The translations under genes and the position numbers were made by a program. Below the pieces are notes generated by a model that saw only the letters and a list, made by a program, of their open reading frames with translations, had not been told where the DNA came from and ran no database searches. Below are positions 25,240-33,099 of a stretch of 64,000 nucleotides of DNA, piece by piece; position 1 is the stretch's first letter, and every line of letters starts with the position of its first letter. Origin of the DNA: Rufibacter roseolus (lineage in GTDB: Bacteria; Bacteroidota; Bacteroidia; Cytophagales; Hymenobacteraceae); NCBI RefSeq assembly GCF_017916365.1, contig NZ_JAFMSU010000001.1, positions 1,889,028 to 1,953,027 on the forward strand, written 5' to 3'.

Positions 25240-25488
25240 ATGGCCGCCAAACCCATTCTCTACGGTGCCGATTGGTGCAAGAAAACCGTTGCCATTCAAG
25301 ACTACTTCAAAACGCATGACGTGGCTTATGACTACATCAACGTAGAGCAAAGCGACGAAGCCATGCAAGCCATCAAAGACATGAACCGCGGCAAAGTGCG
25401 TTTTCCCATGGTAGTGGTAGGGGAGCAAACCCCCATGAAAAACCCCTCCCCTGAAGAGTTGGATGCTGCTTTGGCGGGTAACGGGTAG
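25240..25488 (+). CDS. Glutaredoxin-family protein, CxxT active site
   Basis: 82 residues, complete glutaredoxin fold: first strand PILYGADWCKKT, cis-Pro in VRFPMVVVGE, and the C-terminal SPEELDAALA helix. The active site is CKKT (C13), so the resolving cysteine is replaced by Thr and no other Cys is present. The protein is thus restricted to a monothiol mechanism (deglutathionylation-like or mixed disulfide chemistry) or has a mycoredoxin/NrdH-like use. Cytoplasmic. It may be read from the GT9 promoter, 78 bp upstream, across a repeat. Confidence 0.85.
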   Translation: MAAKPILYGADWCKKTVAIQDYFKTHDVAYDYINVEQSDEAMQAIKDMNRGKVRFPMVVVGEQTPMKNPSPEELDAALAGNG

Positions 25489-25643
25489 GATGTAGTGGAG
25501 ATCGTGCAGAGTACAGGACAACCACAAAGGATTGCCCCTACGAAATTTGCCAAGGGAATGAGTGATCACCAGGTGTAGACACCCTTCCTCCCTCAAGAGG
25601 GGCTACATTTTCTAGTATTAAACCTGTCCTCGTCCAATTGTAT

Positions 25644-25699
25644 CCTCACGGCAGTTGCAAACTGCCGGTCATTTTAGGTCCAAGTCACAGACTTGAACC
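25644..25699. repeat. Single arm of the 71-nt repeat family
   Basis: Matches the arm at 39075-39142 in the same orientation: shared blocks AGTTGCAAACT, AGGTCCAAGT and ACTTGAACC. Both small hairpins are kept with different but paired bases (GGCAGTTGCAAACTGCC here against CTGGAGTTGCAAACTTCAG there; AAGTCACAGACTT against AAGTTGAATACTT). Confidence 0.75.
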
Positions 25700-25713
25700 A
25701 TGTCAAATATAGA

Positions 25714-25748
25714 AGACACTCGCAGGACCTCCGGACGCTGCGAGGTCT
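25714..25748. repeat. 35-bp repeat, copy 1
   Basis: AGACACTCGCAGGACCTCC... ...GCTGCGAGGTCT; 31 of 35 bases match copy 2 at 29845-29879. Internally it can pair CTCGCAG with CTGCGAG. Confidence 0.75.
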
Positions 25749-26112
25749 GAGGCGTTCCTACCATATTCCCAATCCCAGCCTTTCGGTGGAGCGCCTTTGT
25801 TTTAGACCTGGTGCCGCAGGCAGGCCAACCGGCCAAGGCTAAAACAGCAGCGCGAGGCCGGAAGGCGGGGCCTCGCGGCCGTGAGCGCACGGAGCCCAGC
25901 TATGCAACAACTCAGCTCATGAACCCACGCAAACTGCGGCCCCACGCCAGCACAACCGGACTACGCAATAGCAAATCAGCCTCAAAAAGCTAACTGGAAA
26001 AGCCGCGAAATCAAGTCACACCAACAAGAATAAGGAGCACTTTGCAAACACTTGCATTTTCCATGCACGTTGCTAACATCAGGAAAACCCTCCTTCCAAA
26101 CCCTAATAAAGC

Positions 26113-26164
26113 CAAAAAGCGTTTCAAACCTGTTTTTCTCAAAACAAGCCTGAAACGCTTTTCA
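26113..26164 (-). terminator. Terminator of serS, built on a 36-bp copy
   Basis: AAAAAGCGTTTCA...CCTGTTTTT pairs with AAAACAAGCCTGAAACGCTTTT; on the minus strand the T tract follows. It lies 35 bp after the serS stop. Confidence 0.75.
26121..26156. repeat. 36-bp dyad family copy
   Basis: GTTTCAAACCTGTTTTTC / AAAACAAGCCTGAAAC, forming the core of the serS terminator. Confidence 0.75.
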
Positions 26165-26198
26165 GAATCAAGAAGAATTATCCTCTGGCAGAACTTAT

Positions 26199-27476
26199 TT
26201 ATTTGGTGATCATCTCAAACCCGGTGAAGGCCTGCAAGGCTTTCGGTATCCTGATTCCTTCTGGGGTTTGGTTGTTCTCCAGCAGGGCTGCTACAATGCG
26301 GGGCAGGGCCAGGGCGCTGCCATTCAACGTGTGCAGCAGCTGAGGTTTACCGCCTTCGGTGCGTTGGCGCAGTTTCAGGCGGTTGGCCTGGTAGGTTTCA
26401 AAGTTAGAGACGGAGCTTACTTCCAGCCAGCGGCCCTGGGCGGCAGAGTAAACTTCCATGTCATAGGTAAGGGCAGAGGTGAAGCCCATGTCGCCACCGC
26501 AGAGACGGAGCACGCGGTAGGGCAGTTCCAGTTTCTGCAGCAGACCCTGGATATATTGGCTCATCTCCTCCAGCGCCTGGTAGGATTTTTCCGGTGCCTG
26601 AATCTGCACGATCTCCACTTTGTCAAACTGGTGCAGGCGGTTCAGGCCGCGTACATCGGCACCCCAGGAACCGGCCTCGCGGCGGAAGCAAGGCGTGTAG
26701 CCCACGTTCTTGATGGGCAGCTTGCTTCCATCTATGATCTCGTCGCGGTACAGGTTGGTGATGGGCACCTCGGCGGTTGGGATCAGGTAAAGGTTATCGG
26801 CGGTGGCGTGGTACATCTGGCCTTCTTTATCAGGAAGTTGGCCGGTGCCGTAGCCCGAGGCTTCGTTCACCACAATAGGAGGCTGTACCTCGGTGTAGCC
26901 GGCTTTGAGGGCTTCGTCTAGGAAGAAATTGATGAGCGCGCGCTGCAAACGGGCTCCCTGGCCTTTGTATACCGGGAAACCGGCACCCGTAATCTTAATA
27001 CCCAATTCAAAGTCAATAATGTCATACTGCTTGATCAGGTCCCAGTGGGGCTGGGCGTTCTGGGGCAAAGTTGGGATAGTACCATGTTCCAGCACCACCT
27101 CATTGTCCTCGGCAGAACGACCGGCGGGCACGCTGCTGTGTGGAATGTTGGGCAGTTTATAGAGGGCCTGTTGCAGCGCCTGCTCCAGGTTCTGTACTTC
27201 CTCGTCCAAAGACTTGGTGCGCAGTTTCAGCTCGGCGGTTTCGGTTTTGAGGGCTTCGGCCTGTTCCTTTTGGCCGCTTTTCATAAGGCCGCCAATTTCT
27301 TTGGCCAGGGCATTGGCGCGGCCCAGGAGCTCATCGCGCTCGGTTTGCAGGGACCGGCGTTTCTGGTCCAGGTCCAGCAAAGCCTGCACTTCCTGGGCGG
27401 CATTTGGATAGTTTCTTTTCTGCAAGCCAGCAAGAACAAGATCGGTTTGCTCGCGTAAAACGGGTATCTGTAACAT
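26199..27476 (-). CDS. serS: Seryl-tRNA synthetase
   Basis: 425 residues, standard bacterial length. The N-terminal long antiparallel coiled coil (about 25-110, LDLDQKRRSLQTERDELLGRANAL onward) clasps the tRNA-Ser variable arm. Class II catalytic motifs: motif 2 FRREAGSWGADVRGLNRLHQF, VSSVSNFETYQANRL in the seryl-specific region, and motif 3 NGSALALPRIVAALLE. It charges tRNA-Ser with serine (and tRNA-Sec where present). Single gene with a good promoter (27499-27531, minus strand) and terminator; divergent to rho. Confidence 0.97.
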   Translation of the reverse strand: MLQIPVLREQTDLVLAGLQKRNYPNAAQEVQALLDLDQKRRSLQTERDELLGRANALAKEIGGLMKSGQKEQAEALKTETAELKLRTKSLDEEVQNLEQALQQALYKLPNIPHSSVPAGRSAEDNEVVLEHGTIPTLPQNAQPHWDLIKQYDIIDFELGIKITGAGFPVYKGQGARLQRALINFFLDEALKAGYTEVQPPIVVNEASGYGTGQLPDKEGQMYHATADNLYLIPTAEVPITNLYRDEIIDGSKLPIKNVGYTPCFRREAGSWGADVRGLNRLHQFDKVEIVQIQAPEKSYQALEEMSQYIQGLLQKLELPYRVLRLCGGDMGFTSALTYDMEVYSAAQGRWLEVSSVSNFETYQANRLKLRQRTEGGKPQLLHTLNGSALALPRIVAALLENNQTPEGIRIPKALQAFTGFEMITK

Positions 27477-27498
27477 GGTGCGTCTGGTTATCTGTACG

Positions 27499-27531
27499 CA
27501 AAAATAGAATATTTTGGATAGGCTGCGGCAA
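27499..27531 (-). promoter_or_regulatory. serS promoter
   Basis: On the minus strand TTTG (-33), 22 bp spacer and TATTTTTG (-7), 23 bp before the serS ATG. The spacing equals that of the tetR promoter at 49712-49744. Confidence 0.6.
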
Positions 27532-27754
27532 AGGGCACTTTTTTATGAAAATTTGTGTAACTTTATATATTAATTTTCTCGTACTGCTTGTAAAATAGAA
27601 CAAGGCTGTCTAACATTGCAGTACATTTTCTGAACGACCGTCATCCGGGTTCTTCATTACCTTACACACCAAGTTTTTTCCTGTTTTTATCCGTCTGCCC
27701 GTTGCGCTCTGCAACTGCTATGCATTTAAACCGAATAGCTAATTAATTCAATTT

Positions 27755-29740
27755 ATGTACAACATTGACGAGTTGAAAGATTCTCTTCTTTCAGAACTCA
27801 AAGAAATTGCTGAGAACCTCGGCGTCACGAACTTCAAGAAGCTCAGCAAGCAAGATCTGATCTATAAAATCCTGGATCAGCAAGCCGTTACCCCCCTTGA
27901 GAATCTCCCCAAAAAATATAAAAAATCTTCGCGCAAGGCAGACGAACTCACCGATGCCCCGGTGGCCGTAGCAGAAGCTGCCGCCCCTGAGGCCCTGGTA
28001 GCCGACGCGCCCGCCCCAACGCCTGCCCCTGCGGCAGAGACCCCGGTTTTAGCTGCGGTTGAAGAAGCACCTGCCCCAGCACCCGCCCGCCGCCCGGCCA
28101 GAACCGCCCCTGAGCGTCCGGCCAGAGCAGAGCGCGCACCGGCCACGGCCCGGGAAGAGCGCGTGCGCACGCCTAACACCCTGCGGGAAGATACCCGTGA
28201 GACCCGCGAGTCAGCCGCGCGCCCAGAGCCCCGCGAGAACCGCGAACCGCGTGAGAACAGTGCCCCTCGGGAAAACCGCCCTGAGCCGCGTGAGAGCCGT
28301 ATGCAGCCCCGTGAATTCCAGCCGCGCGATGCCCGTGAACAAAGAGAGCCAAGAGAAGGGAGAGAGAACAACGCGCCGCGCGAGCCTCGTGAAAGAGAAC
28401 AGCGTGAGCCAAGAGAATTCCAGGCCCGCGAGCCAAGGGAAAATACCGCCAGAGAGCCTCGTGAGCAACGTGAGCCGAGAGAAAACGGAAACGTGAACCG
28501 CGAGCCGCGCGAGAACAATAGCAACAATAACAACCCTAACTGGCAGAACCGCCGCGAGCCCAACCAGAACCAGAACCAGAACCGGCCGCAGCAGAACAAT
28601 GCCAATAGTGTCAATTACCGCGAGTTTGACGGCGTCATCGCCAACGAAGGCGTGCTGGAATTAATGCAGGACGGCTACGGTTTCCTGCGCTCGGCGCACT
28701 ACCACTACCTGGCCAGCCCAGATGATATCTATGTGTCTCCGTCGCAGATCAAGTTATTCGGTCTGAAAACCGGTGACAGCGTGAAAGGTACCGTACGGGC
28801 CCCGAAAGAAGGCGAGAAGTATTTCGCGTTGCTGAAGGTGGATTCCGTGAACGGCCGTACCACCGAGGAAATCAGAGACCGGATTCCATTCCAGCATTTG
28901 ACGCCTCTTTTCCCGGAAGAGCGTTTAAAACTGACTACCCGCTCCAGCCAATACTCAACCCGCATCATGGACCTGTTTGCCCCCATCGGGAAAGGTCAGC
29001 GTGGTTTGATCGTGGCCCAGCCTAAGACCGGTAAAACGGTATTGCTGAAGGAGATTGCGAATGCTATCACCGAAAACCACCCCGAGGTTTACTTGATGAT
29101 CCTGTTGATTGACGAGCGCCCAGAGGAGGTAACCGATATGGCCCGCAGCGTGAAAGCCGAGGTAATTGCCTCTACCTTTGACGAGCAGGCCGAGCGCCAC
29201 GTGAAGATCTCCAGCATTGTGTTGGACAAAGCCAAGCGCATGGTAGAGTGCGGACACGATGTGGTTATTCTACTGGATTCCATCACTCGTCTGGCCCGGG
29301 CTTATAACACCGTGGTTCCGTCTTCCGGTAAAATCCTATCTGGTGGGGTGGATGCCAACGCGTTGCACAAACCTAAGCGTTTTTTCGGGGCAGCCCGTAA
29401 CGTAGAGAACGGCGGCTCGTTGACCATCATCGCTACCGCTTTGATTGACACCGGCTCTAAAATGGACGAGGTGATCTTTGAAGAATTCAAAGGAACCGGT
29501 AACATGGAACTCCAGCTGGACCGCAAGCTTGCCAACAAGCGGGTGTACCCAGCCATCGACGTGCCGGCTTCCGGTACCCGCCGCGAGGATCTGCTCATGG
29601 ACCGCGACGAACTCAGCCGTGTTTGGATCCTGCGCAAGTTTATGTCAGACATGAATTCCGTAGAAGCCATGGAGTTCCTGAAAGACCGCATGAAAGGGAC
29701 CAAAGACAACGACGAGTTCCTGATCTCCATGAACAGCTAG
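27755..29740 (+). CDS. rho: Transcription termination factor Rho with long disordered insert
   Basis: 661 residues, about 240 more than E. coli Rho. Rho_N helical domain at about 1-50 ([22 protein letters not shown]). Residues about 60-285 are disordered: first Ala/Pro-rich, then dense repeats of REPREN/PREPRE type, ending in Asn/Gln-rich sequence. The RNA-binding OB fold starts near 290 ([20 protein letters not shown]), and the ATPase has Walker A QPKTGKT (about 421-427) and Walker [17 protein letters not shown] (about 501-516). The last part ([45 protein letters not shown]-loop region) is intact. Rho ends transcription of unprotected RNA. A charged insert of this kind in Bacteroides Rho has been linked to phase separation. 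Confidence 0.96.
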   Translation: MYNIDELKDSLLSELKEIAENLGVTNFKKLSKQDLIYKILDQQAVTPLENLPKKYKKSSRKADELTDAPVAVAEAAAPEALVADAPAPTPAPAAETPVLAAVEEAPAPAPARRPARTAPERPARAERAPATAREERVRTPNTLREDTRETRESAARPEPRENREPRENSAPRENRPEPRESRMQPREFQPRDAREQREPREGRENNAPREPREREQREPREFQAREPRENTAREPREQREPRENGNVNREPRENNSNNNNPNWQNRREPNQNQNQNRPQQNNANSVNYREFDGVIANEGVLELMQDGYGFLRSAHYHYLASPDDIYVSPSQIKLFGLKTGDSVKGTVRAPKEGEKYFALLKVDSVNGRTTEEIRDRIPFQHLTPLFPEERLKLTTRSSQYSTRIMDLFAPIGKGQRGLIVAQPKTGKTVLLKEIANAITENHPEVYLMILLIDERPEEVTDMARSVKAEVIASTFDEQAERHVKISSIVLDKAKRMVECGHDVVILLDSITRLARAYNTVVPSSGKILSGGVDANALHKPKRFFGAARNVENGGSLTIIATALIDTGSKMDEVIFEEFKGTGNMELQLDRKLANKRVYPAIDVPASGTRREDLLMDRDELSRVWILRKFMSDMNSVEAMEFLKDRMKGTKDNDEFLISMNS

Positions 29741-29757
29741 TCTTAAGCATATATTAC

Positions 29758-29803
29758 AACAGGAAGGCCCCGCAGAGAAATCTGCGGGGCCTTCCTGTTT
29801 TTA
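29758..29803 (+). terminator. Terminator of rho
   Basis: 19-bp stem (AACAGGAAGGCCCCGCAGA / TCTGCGGGGCCTTCCTGTT) with GAAA loop and a T tract, 17 bp after the stop. The T tract is also the start of the repeat at 29797. Confidence 0.92.
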
Positions 29804-29832
29804 AGTGTTTTCAGAAAAATGGGCCTTAAAAC
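29797..29832. repeat. 36-bp dyad family copy
   Basis: GTTTTTAAGTGTTTTC / GAAAAATGGGCCTTAAAAC; the left arm is fused to the T tract of the rho terminator. Confidence 0.65.
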
Positions 29833-29844
29833 AGCTAATGGCGC

Positions 29845-29879
29845 AGACGCTCGCAGGACCTCCCGATGCTGCAAGGTCT
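29845..29879. repeat. 35-bp repeat, copy 2
   Basis: AGACGCTCGCAGGACCTCC... ...GCTGCAAGGTCT; same length and 31/35 identity with the copy at 25714-25748. Confidence 0.75.
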
Positions 29880-29915
29880 TTTAAGCAAACGGTATAGCGC
29901 AGGCATTCAGAAACT

Positions 29916-29957
29916 CCCCTCCTGACTCAGGAGGAGTGCCCGCAGGGCGGGGTGGTC
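29916..29957. repeat. GC-rich small hairpin sequence
   Basis: CCCCTCCTGACTCAGGAGG followed by GTGCCCGCAGGGCGGGG: a 6-bp dyad (CTCCTG/CAGGAG) next to a CCCGCAGGGCGGG hairpin. It looks like a dispersed intergenic element; a weaker relative occurs near 25580-25603. Confidence 0.35.
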
Positions 29958-29971
29958 AACAATTCTACCGC

Positions 29972-30577
29972 TTACCCACCGAAGCTGCCGTAGCGCACGG
30001 CTTTCTTCTGCGCGGAGTCATAGACCAGCAGGCGGCCATCTTCTTTACCCAGCATGTACTTAAACCCGATGGCTTTGGGGTTGGCCTGGATGCGTTTCCA
30101 GGTGGTCTCGTTCACAAAAGAGGCTTGTACCGGAGCATTGGGCGCGATGGCGGGCTCCACAAAATCGGCGTTTTCTACAAAGCCTTCCATGCGTTTGATG
30201 ATGTAATCCTCGCGCTCGGCCTGTGTGGCAGAGGAGTTTTCCATTTCATAGACCATGCTGGCCTCCAGATCGGCGGCGGGAAAGTTTTCCTCGTAAATGG
30301 TGGTGCCGTCTTGGGTAGTAATGGTGAATTCCACTTCGCCTTTGGCGATGGAGTTGCCGTGCAGGGCCAGCCGGAAGTAGTCTGGCTTCTCTGGAGAAGA
30401 GAACGGATGGGTGCGCTGTACAATATGTTGCACCGGTTGCGCGGAATCGCTGGTGGCGGATTTCTTTGCAGGGGTGCCGGAAGGGCCAGTTGAGTTGGAA
30501 GTGGCAGTTTCTTCTGATGGTGAAGATTGGCAACTGAACATAAAGGCCAGTACCGCTACCCAATAGATTTTCAGCAT
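29972..30577 (-). CDS. Lipoprotein of unknown function
   Basis: 201 residues from the ATG at 30577 (MLKIYWVAVLAFMFSCQSSP, lipobox FSC); a start at 30637 would add a leader encoded by intergenic repeat sequence and place the start directly at the upstream stop. A Ser/Thr/Ala-rich linker (to about residue 50) precedes a soluble domain with DYFRLALHGNSIAKGEVEFTI and YIIKRMEGFVENADFVEP. No known domain was recognised. Likely co-transcribed with the UbiA and methyltransferase genes upstream (60 bp and 9 bp gaps). The start codon itself lies in a 36-bp repeat copy (30567-30602). Confidence 0.7.
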   Translation of the reverse strand: MLKIYWVAVLAFMFSCQSSPSEETATSNSTGPSGTPAKKSATSDSAQPVQHIVQRTHPFSSPEKPDYFRLALHGNSIAKGEVEFTITTQDGTTIYEENFPAADLEASMVYEMENSSATQAEREDYIIKRMEGFVENADFVEPAIAPNAPVQASFVNETTWKRIQANPKAIGFKYMLGKEDGRLLVYDSAQKKAVRYGSFGG

Positions 30578-30602
30578 GATTTCAGAGATTTGGCCTAAAA
30601 AC
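30567..30602. repeat. 36-bp dyad family copy overlapping a start codon
   Basis: ATTTTCAGCATGATTTCAG... / ...TTTGGCCTAAAAAC. It contains the ATG (30577-30575) of the lipoprotein gene. Confidence 0.55.
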
Positions 30603-30637
30603 GATGTACGTGCCACGCAGGCCATAGTTCCCTTCAT

Positions 30638-31519
30638 TTAGCCGCGCCAGAGTTGCCAGAGCAAAATAAAGAAGAAAGAGAAGCTCATGCACAGAGAAGA
30701 TACTTTGTTCATGCGCATGGTGTTTTCAAAGTTGGCCGCGGCGGGGTTCTGCCTTACCTGCCATAGCCAACGGCTGAAAACCATCAAGACCGGACCCGTG
30801 CCCAAGAGGAAAAACAGGATATGCCAGGTTTCCTCGCGGCGCCAATACGTGTAGAAGAGCACCCCCGAGGCCACCAGCAGGCTGACGGCCGCAAAGATGA
30901 AAGTGCCCCACAAACCCAGTTTCAGGCTTAATGTTTCATCGCCGCGGCGGGCATCTTCCTCGTGCTGGTACACCTGCGTGAGCGGATAAGAGCCGCATAG
31001 AAACAGGGAGCTTACCAGGGCCAGCAGCAGGTTGTTTGTGCTTAAAATCTGTTCATCAGCTACGCCGCTGCCTACCTGCACCATGGCAAACGTGAAAGCC
31101 CCCTGGAAAACCACTACCACCAGCGTGCTTAGGATTGGGTATTTTTTGAGTCTGATGCCTTCATAACTATAGGCTTTAGACACCAATAGGTACACAAGCA
31201 CCATGGCGGCAAAAAGCCAGGAAAGCAGCGCGGAGAACGCCACCGCCAGCGCATCGAAGATCAGCACGAGCCAGTACAGCGTCTGCGTGACTTTAGGCGG
31301 GTGTTTCAGGCCGCCGATGCTGCCCTCATCCCGGTCATAGTAGGAGTTGTAGCCGTTGCTGGCCGGGTACACCAACAGGTGCAGGATAAGGAAGACGGCC
31401 ACCGCCCGTATTGCAGACACCTCCGGCACGGCGCTCAGCGCGAACCAGAAAATAGGCATCAGGAACAAAGAAAACGGGATGCGGAGGAGGCGCCAAGCAT
31501 CGGACCAGGAGGAGTTCAT
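30638..31519 (-). CDS. UbiA-family membrane prenyltransferase
   Basis: 293 residues, eight to nine hydrophobic helices. The first Asp-rich motif is NGYNSYYDRDEGSIGG (N, D and D spaced as NxxxDxxxD-type) and the second is YQHEEDARRGDETLS; together they bind the Mg2+-diphosphate of the prenyl donor. The family transfers prenyl chains to aromatic or other acceptors (quinones, hemes, pigments, phospholipids). The acceptor cannot be read. It is 9 bp downstream of a membrane-associated methyltransferase gene, suggesting that product and methylation belong to one pathway. It is not an obvious MenA or UbiA, since no quinone genes are nearby. Confidence 0.85.
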   Translation of the reverse strand: MNSSWSDAWRLLRIPFSLFLMPIFWFALSAVPEVSAIRAVAVFLILHLLVYPASNGYNSYYDRDEGSIGGLKHPPKVTQTLYWLVLIFDALAVAFSALLSWLFAAMVLVYLLVSKAYSYEGIRLKKYPILSTLVVVVFQGAFTFAMVQVGSGVADEQILSTNNLLLALVSSLFLCGSYPLTQVYQHEEDARRGDETLSLKLGLWGTFIFAAVSLLVASGVLFYTYWRREETWHILFFLLGTGPVLMVFSRWLWQVRQNPAAANFENTMRMNKVSSLCMSFSFFFILLWQLWRG

Positions 31520-31528
31520 ACGGGTAGT

Positions 31529-32311
31529 TTACGATGGATAGCCTACTAAATACAAGACGCCGGTGCCGCTCCAGTGCCGGGCCCGCCCGATGTGCCAGGT
31601 ATAGTGCGGCGCGTGGATGGAGGCCACCATCTTCTCCAGGTGCGCCGGCGTGTACAGGCGCAGCAAAGAAACCGTGCCGTCCCAGATGGTGCCCAGCGGA
31701 ATCAACGGGATGATGTAGGTGAAGAAAAGGCGGCGCCAGGTAAATGGCCGGATAAAGGGCGTAAAGAGCAGAATGGCCCAGGGAAACACAAGCCAAACCA
31801 ACAGCAGCTCGTGCCAACGCTTGCCCGCTCCCTCAAACACACCAATTCCCTGGTTCTGCCGCACTGCATCCGTCAGAATGGCCGTAGCCGTTTCTGGCCT
31901 GAAATGGTGAAAAGCCGAGAAAACCGTCCGGAAACCTGCCAAAGACGGCGGAACGGCGGTGGCGTCTACGGGTTGTGTCTCAAAAAGAAGGCCTCCGTTT
32001 GTCTGGGCCGCCAGAAACGCATAGGCCTCCAGGTTGGGGTATTTGTCGGTGAGGGTGATGGTGAAGCGCTGCCCGGCTTGTTTCTCCAGTTCCTGCCACA
32101 CTTGCCGGATGCCGCCGCCCGCGCCCGAACAAAGGTCTACGAGATGGGTTTGCCCGGTATGGGCCAACGCATTCCGCAACAGCGGTACTATGGGTTTGTA
32201 AATGCCCAAGGCCGTGATCATGAACCGCAGCACATCCATCATGCCCTGACGCACCACATGCGGAAACCAGGGTTGGTCTTCCAGTTCAAACAGGTGCAGA
32301 CGGAATTTCAT
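31529..32311 (-). CDS. Class I SAM-dependent methyltransferase with hydrophobic insert
   Basis: 260 residues. SAM-binding motif I is VDLCSGAGGGIRQVWQEL (about 58-75), the acidic end of strand 2 is LTDKYPN, and FSAFHHFRPE corresponds to the post-strand-4 motif. The C-terminal third contains a strongly hydrophobic stretch (ELLLVWLVFPWAILLFTPFI) and a second (TYIIPLIPLGTIW), suggesting insertion in or contact with the membrane. Paired with UbiA directly downstream, it could methylate a membrane-embedded prenylated product. First gene of the presumed three-gene operon. Confidence 0.8.
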   Translation of the reverse strand: MKFRLHLFELEDQPWFPHVVRQGMMDVLRFMITALGIYKPIVPLLRNALAHTGQTHLVDLCSGAGGGIRQVWQELEKQAGQRFTITLTDKYPNLEAYAFLAAQTNGGLLFETQPVDATAVPPSLAGFRTVFSAFHHFRPETATAILTDAVRQNQGIGVFEGAGKRWHELLLVWLVFPWAILLFTPFIRPFTWRRLFFTYIIPLIPLGTIWDGTVSLLRLYTPAHLEKMVASIHAPHYTWHIGRARHWSGTGVLYLVGYPS

Positions 32312-32432
32312 GGAGGGCCGGGATGAGGTGAGAATCTGGTTCCTGCGTTAATGATACGTTTTTGAAAAATGGGGCGCAAATCTGTCCTCGGGGAATCACC
32401 GGTTGCAAATGACTTAGTCTTATAGCCGAAGG

Positions 32433-32470
32433 CAAAAAATAGCCCACCCAAAAATGTCTGGGTGGGCTAT
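32433..32470 (-). terminator. Terminator of the 141-residue lipoprotein gene
   Basis: ATAGCCCACCCA / TGGGTGGGCTAT stem with an 8-base loop, followed on the minus strand by TTTTTT. Confidence 0.88.
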
Positions 32471-32489
32471 GGTTGAAAACAAAGGAGGT

Positions 32490-32915
32490 TTACTCAGCTT
32501 TCAAGGTCATGGTGGAGCCATCGGGGGCCTGTAGTTTCATGTCATCGTCGTCCAGTTCAGCCACGGTGAAATTCTCGCTTACGTTGTTGTTGGCGTAGGT
32601 CAGGCTCAGGGTCTTGTTAGGCGCGCTGTAGGTCCAGGTGCCGTTCGCCGACTGGCTTTCTGAGGTCTGGGTGAAGTTTCCGTTGGCGAAGAATTGGATC
32701 TGCTCCTGTTTCTCAGTGGAGGTGAGTTTGTCTTTTTCGCCGGAGGCGGTGGTTTCTTTGCTGGCTTTCCAGATTTTGCTGGTGGTACCCGAGATCATCT
32801 GCGTGTTGCCGCCGTCCTCAGCCTTCTTGTTACAGCTGTAAGAGAAAGCGCTGAGCCAGACCAGGCAGATAAGCGTGAACAGACGGGTAGCCGGAGAGGT
32901 GATTGTCATTTTCAT
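32490..32915 (-). CDS. Lipocalin-like lipoprotein
   Basis: 141 residues; signal with lipobox YSC (LFTLICLVWLSAFSYSCNKK). The mature part begins with KIWKASKETT and runs through evenly spaced strands (QIQFFANGNFTQTSES, GTWTYSAPNKTLSLTY, FTVAELDDDDMKLQAP), the profile of the short lipocalin-like domain frequent in Bacteroidota. Ligand unknown. It is on the minus strand with its own terminator, divergent to the LysM gene. Confidence 0.8.
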   Translation of the reverse strand: MKMTITSPATRLFTLICLVWLSAFSYSCNKKAEDGGNTQMISGTTSKIWKASKETTASGEKDKLTSTEKQEQIQFFANGNFTQTSESQSANGTWTYSAPNKTLSLTYANNNVSENFTVAELDDDDMKLQAPDGSTMTLKAE

Positions 32916-33099
32916 AGTTTTACGTTTAGGTTCAGGTGTCTACGTATTTGCCGTGAGCAAACACGTTTTTCATACGTGCGTTTTTGTACACAGTTCTATG
33001 AAAATAAACAAACCAATCTAAACCAGCCGCGTAAGAATTAGCCTGTATACCAATTGGATATCGTATAAAGGATCTGACCATCAATAGAAAAATACAACT

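Larger units (their letters stand above)
25489..26198. other. 710-bp repeat-rich intergenic region
   Basis: Contains, in order: a segment with CTACATTTT-type and CCTCCCTC/GAGGGG hairpin sequence (about 25580-25603), a half copy of the 71-nt repeat (25644-25699), a 35-bp repeat (25714-25748), a GC-rich block with strong hairpins (25811-25993, for example GCGAGGCC/GGCCTCGC at 25852-25876), and a 36-bp copy within the serS terminator (26113-26164). A 60-codon open frame over 25811-25993 is Arg/Ala/Lys-rich and not convincing as a gene. Confidence 0.6.

Noticed and set aside
25811..25993. 60-codon Arg/Ala-rich frame
   Set aside because: Lies in a repeat-rich gap, follows hairpin sequences and shows no promoter or domain; treated as non-coding.
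27877..28614. 245-codon minus-strand frame inside rho
   Set aside because: It is Arg/Ser/Gly/Leu-rich and only mirrors the low-complexity PRE repeats of Rho.
25583..29960. CRISPR-like array from repeated small palindromes
   Set aside because: Copies are kilobases apart with no regular spacers and no cas genes are present.
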